Of a stretch of 18,939 nucleotides of DNA, positions 1 to 7,812 are shown piece by piece. The DNA lies in assembly GCA_964514665.1 (NCBI GenBank), contig CAZESH010000053.1:1-18939 (forward strand), read 5' to 3'. The number at the start of each line of letters is the position of its first letter. Position 1 is the stretch's first letter. This DNA comes from CAZESH01 sp964514665 (GTDB taxonomy: Bacteria > Bacillota > Bacilli > Paenibacillales > KCTC-25726). The translations under genes were made by a program, and so were the position numbers. The notes under the pieces were generated by a model. It was not told the origin of the DNA and ran no database searches. It was given only the letters and a program-made list of their open reading frames with translations.

Positions 1-620
1 CCCAAGAAATGCTGAAATTCCGCTGTGACCATGCGGCGGCGGTCGATTCGATATATGGAACCGTCAATCAGGCGCTGCTCGATGAATTTGGTCTGTTCAC
101 GGTAGAAACGCATTTTGAAAATACGGAATTTTACCTCAAGCGTCCGGATATGGGACGGATTTTGAGCGAAGCGGGCGTTCGTCTGATCAAAGAGAAATGC
201 AAGATGAAGCCGCAGGTCCAAATTGTCGTCTCAGACGGTTTAAGCGCCAATGCGGCGGACGCCAACCTGCGGGATGTATATCCCTCGCTGATGGATTCGT
301 TGGACGCGCACGGATTGTCGGCCGGTACGCCGTTCTTTGTGCGCGGAGGACGTGTGGCGGTGATGGATCATATCGGAGAAATCCTGCAGCCCGAGGTTTT
401 TGTACTGCTGATCGGAGAAAGACCGGGACTCGTTTCATCCAAATCAATGAGCGCTTATATGTGCTACCGTCCCCGCAAAGGAACAGTGGAAAGCGACCGC
501 ACTGTCATTTCCAATATTCATCAAAGCGGAACCCCTCCGGTGGAAGCCGGCGCGCACATCGGGACAATCGTCAAAAAAATGCTGGAACAAAAAGCAAGCG
601 GCGTTGATCTGGAAATTTGA
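1..620 (+). CDS. eutC: Ethanolamine ammonia-lyase small subunit, 5' end outside the window
   Basis: This is the small (light) chain of the adenosylcobalamin-dependent enzyme that splits ethanolamine into acetaldehyde and ammonia together with EutB. The frame is open to the left edge (codons for Gln-Glu precede the first Met at 9), and the segment LKFRCDHAAAVDS matches the interior of EutC (LLRFRADHA... in the family), so the Met at 9 is internal. About 200 of the usual 260-300 residues are present. Family signatures seen: VSDGLSA, FFVRGGRVAVMDHIGE, LLIGERPGLVSS, ESDRTVISNIHQSGTPPVEA and the C-terminal MLEQKASG block, all close to E. coli EutC. EutB is expected immediately upstream, outside the window. 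No microcompartment gene is visible downstream; a small membrane protein and a permease follow instead. Assignment is very firm. Confidence 0.96.
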   Translation, partial: QEMLKFRCDHAAAVDSIYGTVNQALLDEFGLFTVETHFENTEFYLKRPDMGRILSEAGVRLIKEKCKMKPQVQIVVSDGLSANAADANLRDVYPSLMDSLDAHGLSAGTPFFVRGGRVAVMDHIGEILQPEVFVLLIGERPGLVSSKSMSAYMCYRPRKGTVESDRTVISNIHQSGTPPVEAGAHIGTIVKKMLEQKASGVDLEI

Positions 621-635
621 TTCGGCAAGCGGGTA

Positions 636-662
636 AAAGGCTTCGCAAAACGAAGCATTTTC
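636..662 (+). terminator. Weak hairpin after eutC
   Basis: GCTTCG (640-645) and CGAAGC (651-656) form a perfect 6-bp stem with a CAAAA loop, flanked by AAAA and ATTTT. The T-tract is short, so this may be an attenuating or partial terminator rather than a strong one. It separates eutC from the small membrane protein and permease. A TATAAT hexamer at 685-690 could be the -10 of a separate promoter, but I see no convincing -35. Confidence 0.45.
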
Positions 663-746
663 CATAGACATCTTTGCTAGCGCATATAATCATGTCCCAT
701 TTTTGTGAATCCGCTTTAAAACACGCAAAAAAGGAGGTGGACGTTA

Positions 747-875
747 GTGAGTACGGTCATTGGAATCGCCCTTATTGTTGTAACCTGTTTAGTTGCGCTT
801 TGGATTGTCCGCATTGCCGGTAATGCCATCCGGAATTTCGACGAGAGCAAGCACGAAAGCTTTCTCGGAAAATAA
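747..875 (+). CDS. 42-residue single-span membrane protein upstream of permease
   Basis: A GTG-start frame of 42 codons with a strong ribosome site (AAAAGGAGGTGG, 729-740, spacing about 8-10). The peptide starts MSTVIGIALIVVTCLVALWI, one hydrophobic helix of about 20 residues, followed by a short basic and then acidic tail ending HESFLGK. It lies 27 bases before the permease, which has its own strong ribosome site, so the two are probably co-transcribed. I do not recognise a named family. Short one-helix proteins made from the gene next to a transporter are known as accessory subunits (for example MetS with MetP, or YhdT with PanF), so a permease-associated subunit is the obvious inference. 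It is below common gene-calling length limits and easily missed. Confidence 0.75.
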   Translation: MSTVIGIALIVVTCLVALWIVRIAGNAIRNFDESKHESFLGK

Positions 876-902
876 TGATGCAACCAAAAAGGAGGTTGAA
901 GT

Positions 903-2465
903 ATGCATTCACATCATCATCATCATGAACAGGATAAACACGATTTGAACAAATTCGGTTACGCGCAGGAGCTTTTGCGCAGCATGGGAGGTTTCTCCAA
1001 CTTTGCCATATCCTTTTCCATCATCTCGATTTTGACAGGTGCCGTATCCTTATACGGGCATGGATTAACTTACGGCGGCCCCGGCATGATGGGCTTTGGC
1101 TGGCCGCTCGTGGCGCTTTTTGTCATGTTCGTCGCTGCTGCCATGGCCGAGCTGGCTTCCGCCATCCCCACTGCGGGCGCGCTTTACCATTGGGCCTCGA
1201 TTTTGAAAAACAAGCGATGGGGCTGGTACACGGCTTGGATCAATCTGATCGGTCAAATCGGCATTGTGGCCGGTATCGATTATTCGGTCGCACTGTTCGC
1301 CGATCCGCTGCTGGCCAGCGTATTCGGCTATGCTTCCAATGACACCACGATATTGATCGCATTCGCCATCATCCTGCTGAGCCATGGCATTTTTAATCAT
1401 ATCGGGATTCGCATCGTGGCCAAGCTGAACGACTTTTCCGCTTGGTATCACATTATTATCGTCGGTGTATTGGTGCTTTCGCTGGCTTTTTTCACCAAAG
1501 GCGGGCTGAACAGTGTCGATTATTTGTTCCAAGTAGGGCATACGTTCTCGGATAAGCCTTACATGCTGGCTTTCCTGATCGGCTTGCTGCAGGCGCAGTG
1601 GACCTTTACGGGTTATGACGCATCGGCGCATACGATCGAGGAAACGGTCAATCCTCGTGTACGTGCGCCTTGGGGAATCTTCACTTCTGTTGCCTATTCG
1701 TTCGTATTCGGTTTCATCATGCTGGCCTTTGTCACCTTGTCGATCAAGGATGCCGGAGCGGCAGCCGGTTCGGATAACGCTTTTATCTACGTCATCAGCC
1801 AAGCGCTGGGCGGCACATTCGGTTCCGTCATCCTGTGGCTGGTCACTGCTGCGATGTGGTTCTGCGGTCTGTCTTCAGTCACATCGTTCTCCCGCATGAT
1901 GTATGCTTTTTCCCGCGATAAGGGCATGCCGCTCAGCAAGCAATGGGCGGCGGTCTCCAAGAAATACCGCACGCCGGCAAAAGCGATCTGGCTGGCCGTT
2001 ATCTTATCGTTCCTGCTGGCCTTGATCGACTATATCATCAAGCTCATCAATCCGAATGCCGCATATTCCACGATCGCCTTCTTGACGGCAGTGAGCGTGG
2101 TAGGCTTGTATCTTGCCTACGGCATTCCGATTTTCCTCAAGCTCTCGGCAAAGATGCAGGGCAAATTCCAAGACAAGCATCTCGGTCCCTGGAATCTGGG
2201 CAAGTACAGCAATTTCATTTCCGTCGTGTCTCTGATTTGGATTGTATTCATCTGCATCGTAATGGTCATTCCACCGAATCAAATGGCCGGTTACGCCTTG
2301 GCCGGCATGTTGATCCTGCTGATCATCATGGATTTTGCTTATTACAAAACGCATTTTCCCGGTCCGCAGGCAGCGCTGAAAAATTCGATAGAGGAAATCC
2401 TGAAACGTGAAAAAGAGCTTGAACAGGGGATGGGCGGATCTTCCGGCGCAGCGCAAAACATTTAG
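903..2465 (+). CDS. APC-superfamily amino acid/amine permease, likely ethanolamine uptake
   Basis: A 520-residue polytopic transporter, about 12 hydrophobic segments, of the APC superfamily, amino acid/choline (GABA-permease/BAT1-like) branch. Family features seen: the first helix region SMGGFSNFAISFSIISILTG, the AELASAIPTAGALYHWAS block near residues 80-97, and FTGYDASAHTIEET near 238-251, typical of Uga4/BAT1-like permeases. It ends in a charged coil-like cytoplasmic tail (EEILKREKELEQ). The ATG at 903 has AGGAGG at 890-895, seven bases away. The start is MHSHHHHH, a natural histidine run. Position after eutC suggests ethanolamine or a related amine as substrate; sequence alone supports only amine/amino acid uptake. 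A terminator follows directly. Confidence 0.9.
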   Translation: MHSHHHHHEQDKHDLNKFGYAQELLRSMGGFSNFAISFSIISILTGAVSLYGHGLTYGGPGMMGFGWPLVALFVMFVAAAMAELASAIPTAGALYHWASILKNKRWGWYTAWINLIGQIGIVAGIDYSVALFADPLLASVFGYASNDTTILIAFAIILLSHGIFNHIGIRIVAKLNDFSAWYHIIIVGVLVLSLAFFTKGGLNSVDYLFQVGHTFSDKPYMLAFLIGLLQAQWTFTGYDASAHTIEETVNPRVRAPWGIFTSVAYSFVFGFIMLAFVTLSIKDAGAAAGSDNAFIYVISQALGGTFGSVILWLVTAAMWFCGLSSVTSFSRMMYAFSRDKGMPLSKQWAAVSKKYRTPAKAIWLAVILSFLLALIDYIIKLINPNAAYSTIAFLTAVSVVGLYLAYGIPIFLKLSAKMQGKFQDKHLGPWNLGKYSNFISVVSLIWIVFICIVMVIPPNQMAGYALAGMLILLIIMDFAYYKTHFPGPQAALKNSIEEILKREKELEQGMGGSSGAAQNI

Positions 2466-2479
2466 GCCATCATCGCATA

Positions 2480-2515
2480 AAACCGGCACTTCCAAAGGGG
2501 GCGCCGGTTTTTTTT
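2480..2515 (+). terminator. Intrinsic terminator after permease
   Basis: AAACCGGC (2480-2487) pairs with GCCGGTTT (2503-2510), followed by a run of eight T (2508-2515). The opposite strand also has a short T stretch, so it could serve the convergent reverse-strand gene at 2547-2774 as well. Confidence 0.88.
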
Positions 2516-2546
2516 ACGCCTTGATTAATAGGTTTACAGATGCTGA

Positions 2547-2774
2547 TTATACGTAGTTTAGTCCGCCAGTAAGGCTGTCAAAGAGAAGGGAGACCATTTC
2601 CAGCGGATCAAGGTCGACTACAGTCTCGTTTAGAATCAATTGACAGTTTGCGTTATCTTTGCAATGAAGCTGAACGGAGCTGCCCAAAACTTCATTTTTG
2701 CTCGTGTCAAAATTTTGTGCTTTTTCAACTGCCTGCGCAACCTCTTCTTTTGTCGGGGGGTTGTTTGAATACAT
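2547..2774 (-). CDS. Small protein of unknown function
   Basis: A 75-residue reverse-strand frame, predicted acidic and soluble. The N-terminal part (PPTKEEVAQAVEKAQ) looks helical; a middle part with two cysteines (HCKDNANCQLIL) reads like beta strands; the end is LDPLEMVSLLFDSLTGG. No family recognised. The ribosome site is weak (AAGAAAG about 12 bases before the ATG), but base use looks coding and it sits alone between two terminators, with no competing frame. It converges on the permease and could share its terminator. It may be a genuine small hypothetical gene; chance cannot be excluded. Confidence 0.5.
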   Translation of the reverse strand: MYSNNPPTKEEVAQAVEKAQNFDTSKNEVLGSSVQLHCKDNANCQLILNETVVDLDPLEMVSLLFDSLTGGLNYV

Positions 2775-2887
2775 GAATAAACTCGCTTTCTTGGAATGTA
2801 CTATTATTTCATGGAAATATTATAAGTAATCGGAAGGCTTCGTGCGGGATGCTATCAATTAAATGTTGATGCTCACATATTCATTAA

Positions 2888-3016
2888 ATTCGTAGGGGGA
2901 AGAAAAGTCATTTAGTTGTTCAATATATCAACGAGGGTATCCTATATGTAATGCTGATCATTATGGCTGTTGTATCCTTATTGCCTTTATATTGGGTATT
3001 CTTGACAGCGTTTCAA
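2888..3016 (+). pseudogene. Stub resembling the N-terminus of a sugar ABC-transporter permease
   Basis: Read in the frame of the ATG at 2951, the open stretch from 2888 encodes KKSHLVVQYINEGILYVM and then LIIMAVVSLLPLYWVFLTAF. A basic lead, one long helix and then LLPLYWVFLTAF is the classic start of MalG-type (CUT1) sugar permeases, which usually read LLPLLWMLxTSFK. After the Gln at 3014-3016 the resemblance stops, and about 30 bases later comes a terminator. There is a GGGGGA purine run at 2895-2900 but no standard in-frame start between it and 2951. I infer a remnant of a sugar ABC operon cut by deletion. The alternative is a real small one-helix peptide starting at 2951, preceded by GAGGG at 2933-2937. 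Confidence 0.45.
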
Positions 3017-3045
3017 TTAGATATATATCAATCAGATATGAATTT

Positions 3046-3080
3046 CCCGGGCCCAGTCAAAAACCGGGCTTTTTTATTTT
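3046..3080 (+). terminator. Intrinsic terminator after the ABC-permease stub
   Basis: CCCGG (3046-3050) can pair with CCGGG (3064-3068); alternatively GCCC (3051-3054) pairs with GGGC (3066-3069). A run TTTTTTATTTT follows (3070-3080). The rest of the gap to 3259 shows no gene; it is AT-rich near its end and presumably holds the formate operon promoter, which I could not place with confidence. Confidence 0.75.
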
Positions 3081-3259
3081 CTCGACAGGTGTCCCATTCG
3101 AACGATCATCGGAGGCGCAATCTATCGCGGAAGGACGGCATCGTCTTAATTTTCGCATAACATATTATAGAATACCGTCACATAAAATATTAACATTCAT
3201 CTATTAACCACGCACGGACGATATCGCGAAATTGAACGCTGAGAAATTATAAAAATATT

Positions 3260-3270
3260 AGGAGGTGATC
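3260..3270 (+). promoter_or_regulatory. Full-length Shine-Dalgarno sequence deciding the fdhF start
   Basis: AGGAGGTGATC matches the whole 3' end of Bacillales 16S rRNA (anti-SD GATCACCTCCT) without mismatch, and lies 3 bases before the ATG at 3274 (8 bases counted from AGGAGG). It shows that the GTG at 3265, inside this element, is not the start. Confidence 0.85.
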
Positions 3271-3273
3271 AGT

Positions 3274-6200
3274 ATGGCAGCACCTGAAAATCGAATAATC
3301 GCAGAGAATAAGCCAAAACCGGATGGCCCAAGCATCCTATTGGAAGTGGACGGTCACTCGGTAACGGCGCGACAAGGAGAAACTGTTCTGCAAGCCATGA
3401 ATGCGGCCAAAATCGAATTGCCTCAAGTCTGTTACAACCCTTCGCTCGGACCTATTGAGACTTGCGACACTTGTATAGTCGAAGCGAACGGTTCTTTGGC
3501 AAGGGCATGCTCATTACCTTCGACTCCCGGTATGAAAATCAGCACCAAAGCCGCATCGCAACAAGCCCGCAAAGAAGCCGTGGATCGCATTTTACGCAAT
3601 CATGAACTGTATTGTACGGTATGCGACAACAATAATGGCAACTGCACGCTTCATAATACGGCGGCCAGCATGCATATCGAGCATCAAAAATACCCTTTTC
3701 AAAAGAAGCCTTACGAGGTAGACGCAACCAATCCTTTTTATCGGTACGATCCGGATCAATGCATTCTTTGCGGACAGTGCGTGGAAGCTTGTCAAAATCT
3801 GCAGGTAAGCGAAGTCTTGTCGATTGACTGGAGCCGCGATACACCGAGAGTCATTTGGGACAACGACGCGCCGATCAACGAATCGTCCTGTGTTTCCTGC
3901 GGTCATTGTGTTACCGTTTGTCCGTGCAACGCGCTGATGGAAAAATCGATGCTGGGCGAAGCCGGCATTCTAACGGGAATCGAAACCCCCGTGTTGGATA
4001 AGATGATTGATTTCGTCAAAGAAACGGAACCGGGTTACGGAGCAATCTTCGGCGTATCCGAAGCGGACGCCGCTCTCCGCGATTCGATGATCAAGAAAAC
4101 CAAAACCGTATGTACATACTGCGGGGTTGGGTGCAGCTTTGACATTTGGACCAAGGGGCGCAAAATTTTGAAAGTGCAGCCTCGGGAAGAAGCGCCCGCC
4201 AACGGGATTTCCACTTGTGTAAAAGGAAAATTCGGATGGGATTTCGTCAACAGCCCGGATCGGCTGCTTCATCCGCTCATTCGCCGGGGAGATCACTTTG
4301 AAAGCGTTTCCTGGGATGAAGCTCTCGATTTTGTGGCAGCCCGCTTGCTTGAAATCCGCTCGCAGCATGGGCCTGATTCCATAGGCTACATTTCATCATC
4401 CAAGTGTACGAATGAAGAAAACTACCTGATGCAGAAGTTTGCCCGTGCCGTAATGGGCACCAATAACATCGACAATTGCTCCAGATATTGTCAAGCCCCC
4501 GCGACATACGGCCTTAAGCGAACGATGGGTTACGGCGGCGACACCGGGTCGATTTCGGATATTGCACATGCCGATTTGGTGATGATTGTCGGTGCCAATC
4601 CCGCCGAGAATCACCCGGTGCTGGCTACCCGCATTCGCCGCTCGCAGAAGCTGAACGGCCAAAAGTTAATTGTGTCCGACCTGCGCAAAAACGACATGGC
4701 GGAACGCGCGGATCTTTTCATCCACCCGAATCCCGGCACGGATTTGATCTGGTTGTCCGCCGTGACCAAATACATCGTCGATCAGGGATGGCAGAACAAG
4801 GCTTTTCTCCGCGATCAGGTCAACGGGTTGGACGAATATTTGCAGTCCATAGATAAATACACAATGGAATATGCAGCGGAAGTGACAGGAATTCCGCAGT
4901 CCCGGCTTATCCAGATTGCAGAGATGATCCGTGATGCCAAGCGGTTATCGATTTGCTGGGCGATGGGCGTCACCCAACATATCGGCGGCAGTGAAACCAG
5001 CACCGCAATTTGCAATCTGCTGTTGGTGACCGGTCAGGTTGGACGTCCAGGAACAGGAGCTTACCCGCTTCGCGGACACAACAACGTACAGGGAGCCGGA
5101 GATTTGGGCTGCGCTCCGGACGCGTTTCCCGGCTACGAACCCGTTGCCAACGATGCGATTCGCGAGAAATACGAAAAGCATTGGAAGGTAAAATTGCCCG
5201 CTGGAAAAGGACTGAATAACCATCAGATGGTGGATGCCATTCACGATGGCAAGCTTAAGGCGATGTACCTGATGGGAGAAGACATGGCCCTTGTGGACGC
5301 CAATGCCAATTATGTACAGGAGGCTTTCTCCAAGCTGGATTTCCTTGTCGTTGAGGACGTCTTCTTCAGCCAGACGGCTCAATTTGCGGACGTCATTTTG
5401 CCTGCAAGCCCAAGCTTGGAAAAAGAAGGCACGTTCACCAGCACCGAGCGTCGTATTCAGCGTCTGTACCAAGCTCTCGATCCGCTTGGCGATTCCCGCC
5501 CCGATTGGAAAATCTTGATGGCCCTCGCCAATCGTTTGGGCGCTGATTGGAATTACCGCAAACCGGAGGAAATCATGCAGGAAGTCGCGGGAGCGGCAAC
5601 GATGCTTGCCGGGGTCAATTACGAGCGGCTGGAAGGTTATAAAAGCCTGCAATGGCCTGTGCTTCCCGATGGAACCGATACTCCGCTCTTGTATACGGAT
5701 GGTTTTCCGCTTGAAGGCGGCAAGGCGAAAGTACTGCCGACCCATTTCTATGAGCCTGTCTGCTGGAGCGATCCGAAGGAATACGATCTTCATCTGAACA
5801 ATGGCCGGATGCTGGAGCATTTTCATGAAGGCAATCTGACCTATCGGGTGGCGGGAATTGCCGCCAAAGTGCCGGAAACCTATGTGGAAATCTCGTCCGA
5901 ATTGGCAAAAGAACGGGGAGCAGAGGACGGCACGCTCGTGCGAATCATCTCGCAATACGGATCCATTAAGGTTCGCGCAGTCGTTACGGATCGCGTACAA
6001 GGGAAGGAAATCTACGTTCCGATGAACTCTCCCAAACACGATGAAGCGATAAACTATCTCACGGGCAACGCAGCAGATAAAAACGTCAGCACTCCGGCAT
6101 ATAAGGAAGTCTCGGTACGCATGGAGGTTCTCGGAGACAAGGGACCTTCTCCGATCAAGCGCGGCAATTACCGGCTGGGACACAAAAATCCGCTGCCGGG

Positions 6201-6324
6201 CGTGCAAGTGGAACATAAATGGATGCGTAAAGATTACCAGCCTCTTGCAGTGTCAGGCAGAAAAGTGAAGGGGGGGACTGATCATGGCAAGACCGATTGC
6301 CGCCATTCCGGCGGAAGTTCATGA
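3274..6324 (+). CDS. fdhF: Formate dehydrogenase alpha subunit, NuoG-like, molybdopterin, cysteine type (YrhE-like)
   Basis: A cytoplasmic Mo/W-bis-MGD oxidoreductase of 1016 residues that should oxidise formate to CO2. Domains in order: N-terminal [2Fe-2S] ferredoxin (Cys53, 64, 67, 79); NuoG His-Cys cluster (His110, Cys114, 117, 124); two [4Fe-4S] sets (Cys163/166/169/173 and Cys206/209/212/216); the catalytic-body [4Fe-4S] (Cys280, 283, 287, 315) with the conserved Lys317; and the molybdopterin domain. The active-site motif is NCSRYCQAP with Cys406 where E. coli FdhF has selenocysteine. The layout matches B. subtilis YrhE and its relatives. It is the first gene of an operon and overlaps the next gene by 41 bases, after a run of seven G that could alter its C-terminus. 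No signal peptide and no adjacent NAD-binding subunit are seen, so the electron acceptor is unknown. Confidence 0.95.
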   Translation: MAAPENRIIAENKPKPDGPSILLEVDGHSVTARQGETVLQAMNAAKIELPQVCYNPSLGPIETCDTCIVEANGSLARACSLPSTPGMKISTKAASQQARKEAVDRILRNHELYCTVCDNNNGNCTLHNTAASMHIEHQKYPFQKKPYEVDATNPFYRYDPDQCILCGQCVEACQNLQVSEVLSIDWSRDTPRVIWDNDAPINESSCVSCGHCVTVCPCNALMEKSMLGEAGILTGIETPVLDKMIDFVKETEPGYGAIFGVSEADAALRDSMIKKTKTVCTYCGVGCSFDIWTKGRKILKVQPREEAPANGISTCVKGKFGWDFVNSPDRLLHPLIRRGDHFESVSWDEALDFVAARLLEIRSQHGPDSIGYISSSKCTNEENYLMQKFARAVMGTNNIDNCSRYCQAPATYGLKRTMGYGGDTGSISDIAHADLVMIVGANPAENHPVLATRIRRSQKLNGQKLIVSDLRKNDMAERADLFIHPNPGTDLIWLSAVTKYIVDQGWQNKAFLRDQVNGLDEYLQSIDKYTMEYAAEVTGIPQSRLIQIAEMIRDAKRLSICWAMGVTQHIGGSETSTAICNLLLVTGQVGRPGTGAYPLRGHNNVQGAGDLGCAPDAFPGYEPVANDAIREKYEKHWKVKLPAGKGLNNHQMVDAIHDGKLKAMYLMGEDMALVDANANYVQEAFSKLDFLVVEDVFFSQTAQFADVILPASPSLEKEGTFTSTERRIQRLYQALDPLGDSRPDWKILMALANRLGADWNYRKPEEIMQEVAGAATMLAGVNYERLEGYKSLQWPVLPDGTDTPLLYTDGFPLEGGKAKVLPTHFYEPVCWSDPKEYDLHLNNGRMLEHFHEGNLTYRVAGIAAKVPETYVEISSELAKERGAEDGTLVRIISQYGSIKVRAVVTDRVQGKEIYVPMNSPKHDEAINYLTGNAADKNVSTPAYKEVSVRMEVLGDKGPSPIKRGNYRLGHKNPLPGVQVEHKWMRKDYQPLAVSGRKVKGGTDHGKTDCRHSGGSS

Positions 6325-6754
6325 GCCGGTTCGCACGCTTTCGGACTCCGGTACAGATCCGGCTTTTTCTCCATCGTTGGAGAAAGTTGTCTTCCTTCTT
6401 GAACAATTGGATAAAGCAGGGATATTGAACTTGTTGATCGCCGCGGTCGAACAGCGCAATTCGCTGCTTGGCATTCTCGTAGACGAGGCAGTTAAACCCG
6501 GATCCAAAAAAGCAATCAAAAATGCCACGAGCTTGATACAAACGCTGTCCAGCATAGACACCGAAACGTTAACCGCTCTTGGTGAAGGCATGGCAAACGG
6601 AGTGGATCGATTAAAGTATGGAAAAGTTGTTGAAGTACGGGGAGTTTGGGATGTTCTCAAAGCTTCCCGCGATCCGGATATCAGCCGGGCTTTCTCAGTC
6701 GTTTTGACGATTTTGAAGTCCATGGGAAAGCAATTGCGAATAAGCATTGAGTGA
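6284..6754 (+). CDS. yrhD: DUF1641 protein, formate dehydrogenase partner (YrhD-like)
   Basis: A 156-residue soluble protein of the DUF1641 family. The family core is visible: LEKVVFLLEQLDKAGILNLL, LGILVDEA and the C-terminal block GVWDVLKASRDPDISRAFSVVLTILKS. In Bacillus the homologue YrhD sits beside the formate dehydrogenase YrhE, and the same pairing is seen here. The molecular role is not established; a small accessory or electron-transfer partner of the dehydrogenase is an inference from context. The ATG at 6284 has AAGGGGGGG seven bases upstream and starts inside the 3' end of fdhF, so its translation is probably coupled to that gene. Confidence 0.88.
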   Translation: MARPIAAIPAEVHEPVRTLSDSGTDPAFSPSLEKVVFLLEQLDKAGILNLLIAAVEQRNSLLGILVDEAVKPGSKKAIKNATSLIQTLSSIDTETLTALGEGMANGVDRLKYGKVVEVRGVWDVLKASRDPDISRAFSVVLTILKSMGKQLRISIE

Positions 6755-6791
6755 ATATTTATCAAAAAAATCAGGAGGCAGGTGTTTAAGT

Positions 6792-7592
6792 GTGTCAAAT
6801 TTCCTTTCTCCGTCCGAAACTGCCCAAGCTGCTGTAGAGTCGGGGGCAGCCAAAACCAAAATGTCGGTAGGTCAATTGTTGTTGCTCGGTTTTTTGGCGG
6901 GCGCGTTCATTGCTTTGGGAGCGCTGTTTGACATCCGTGTAACCGCCGGTATGCCAAAGGATGCGGGAACACTTAGTCTTTTGGTCGGCGGAGCCGTCTT
7001 TCCGATCGGACTGATGCTGGTCGTGATTGCAGGTGCTGAACTCTTAACCGGCAACATGGGTACGATACCGATCGCGATGTTTAAAGGCAGAGCCACATTT
7101 TCCGGACTGATGTATAACTGGTTCTGGGTGCTTATCGGCAACCTCGTCGGTTCCCTGTTCGTAGCTCTCGTCTTCGGGGTTTGGGCACACTTGTTGACTG
7201 CCGATCCGTGGAAAGCAAAAACAATCGCCATCGCGGTTTCAAAAGTGCATCTCCCGTTCGGAGCCACGGTTGCCTCCGCGATCGGCTGCAACTGGCTGGT
7301 CGTATTGGCGGTATGGCTTGCAATGTCCAGCAAGGATATTATCGGCAAAATATTCGGAATCTGGTTCCCTATTATGGGCTTCGTCGCCATCGGATTTCAG
7401 CACGTTGTCGCCAACATGTTCTTCATTCCCGCAGGGATGATGGTCGGCGCACCGATCAGCATCGGCCAATGCATCGTTGAGCTGATTGGCGCATTCATCG
7501 GCAACACGATCGGCGGAGCGCTGTTCGTTGCCGCGGCATACTGGTACGCATATCTTCGCAAGCCGGCGGCTTCGGTACAACCCGGTTCGTAA
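6792..7592 (+). CDS. yrhG: Formate/nitrite transporter family channel (FocA/YrhG-like)
   Basis: A 266-residue membrane protein of the FNT family with the expected six helices. Seen: ALGALFDIR in helix 1, AGAELLTGNMGTIPIAMFKG after helix 2, the GCNWLVVLAVWLA block and GFQHVVANMFFIPAGMM, with His204 at the position of the pore histidine of FocA. The protein should carry formate across the membrane as a pentamer, feeding or relieving the dehydrogenase two genes upstream. I chose GTG 6792: AGGAGGCAGGTG (6773-6784) precedes it, with the AGGTG part 7 bases away. A longer form starting with TTG at 6747 would overlap yrhD and add a tail unlike the family. A strong terminator follows. Confidence 0.93.
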   Translation: MSNFLSPSETAQAAVESGAAKTKMSVGQLLLLGFLAGAFIALGALFDIRVTAGMPKDAGTLSLLVGGAVFPIGLMLVVIAGAELLTGNMGTIPIAMFKGRATFSGLMYNWFWVLIGNLVGSLFVALVFGVWAHLLTADPWKAKTIAIAVSKVHLPFGATVASAIGCNWLVVLAVWLAMSSKDIIGKIFGIWFPIMGFVAIGFQHVVANMFFIPAGMMVGAPISIGQCIVELIGAFIGNTIGGALFVAAAYWYAYLRKPAASVQPGS

Positions 7593-7633
7593 GACACAAG
7601 AAATCTGCTGAATCATCCTTAGGTATGCTAAAA

Positions 7634-7678
7634 TCGAAGGAGTCGTTCTCAAGTGGAGACGATTCCTTCGTATTTTTT
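7634..7678 (+). terminator. Strong terminator closing the formate operon
   Basis: CGAAGGA (7635-7641) pairs with TCCTTCG (7664-7670), with further pairing inside (CGTTCTC against GGAGACG, imperfect), then TATTTTTT. The segment from here to 7812 contains no gene I can support. Confidence 0.9.
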
Positions 7679-7812
7679 GCAAACAATACCCGGTCGTTCG
7701 ACATGCGAAAGACGAAGAAAGGACTGCGATGCAGAGTCTTCTATACCCATTACCCGATAAAACTGCGTTATATCTTATTGCGGGCGTGTTCACCGCACCG
7801 AAATGCGATAGA

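Noticed and set aside
4945..6216. Long reverse-strand frame (423 codons) opposite fdhF
   Set aside because: Composition is rich in Arg/His/Phe with no domain pattern. It is the shadow of a strongly conserved forward gene.
6747..6791. Upstream TTG extension of the formate channel
   Set aside because: It overlaps yrhD, adds residues unlike the family, and the GTG at 6792 is better placed relative to AGGAGGCAGGTG.
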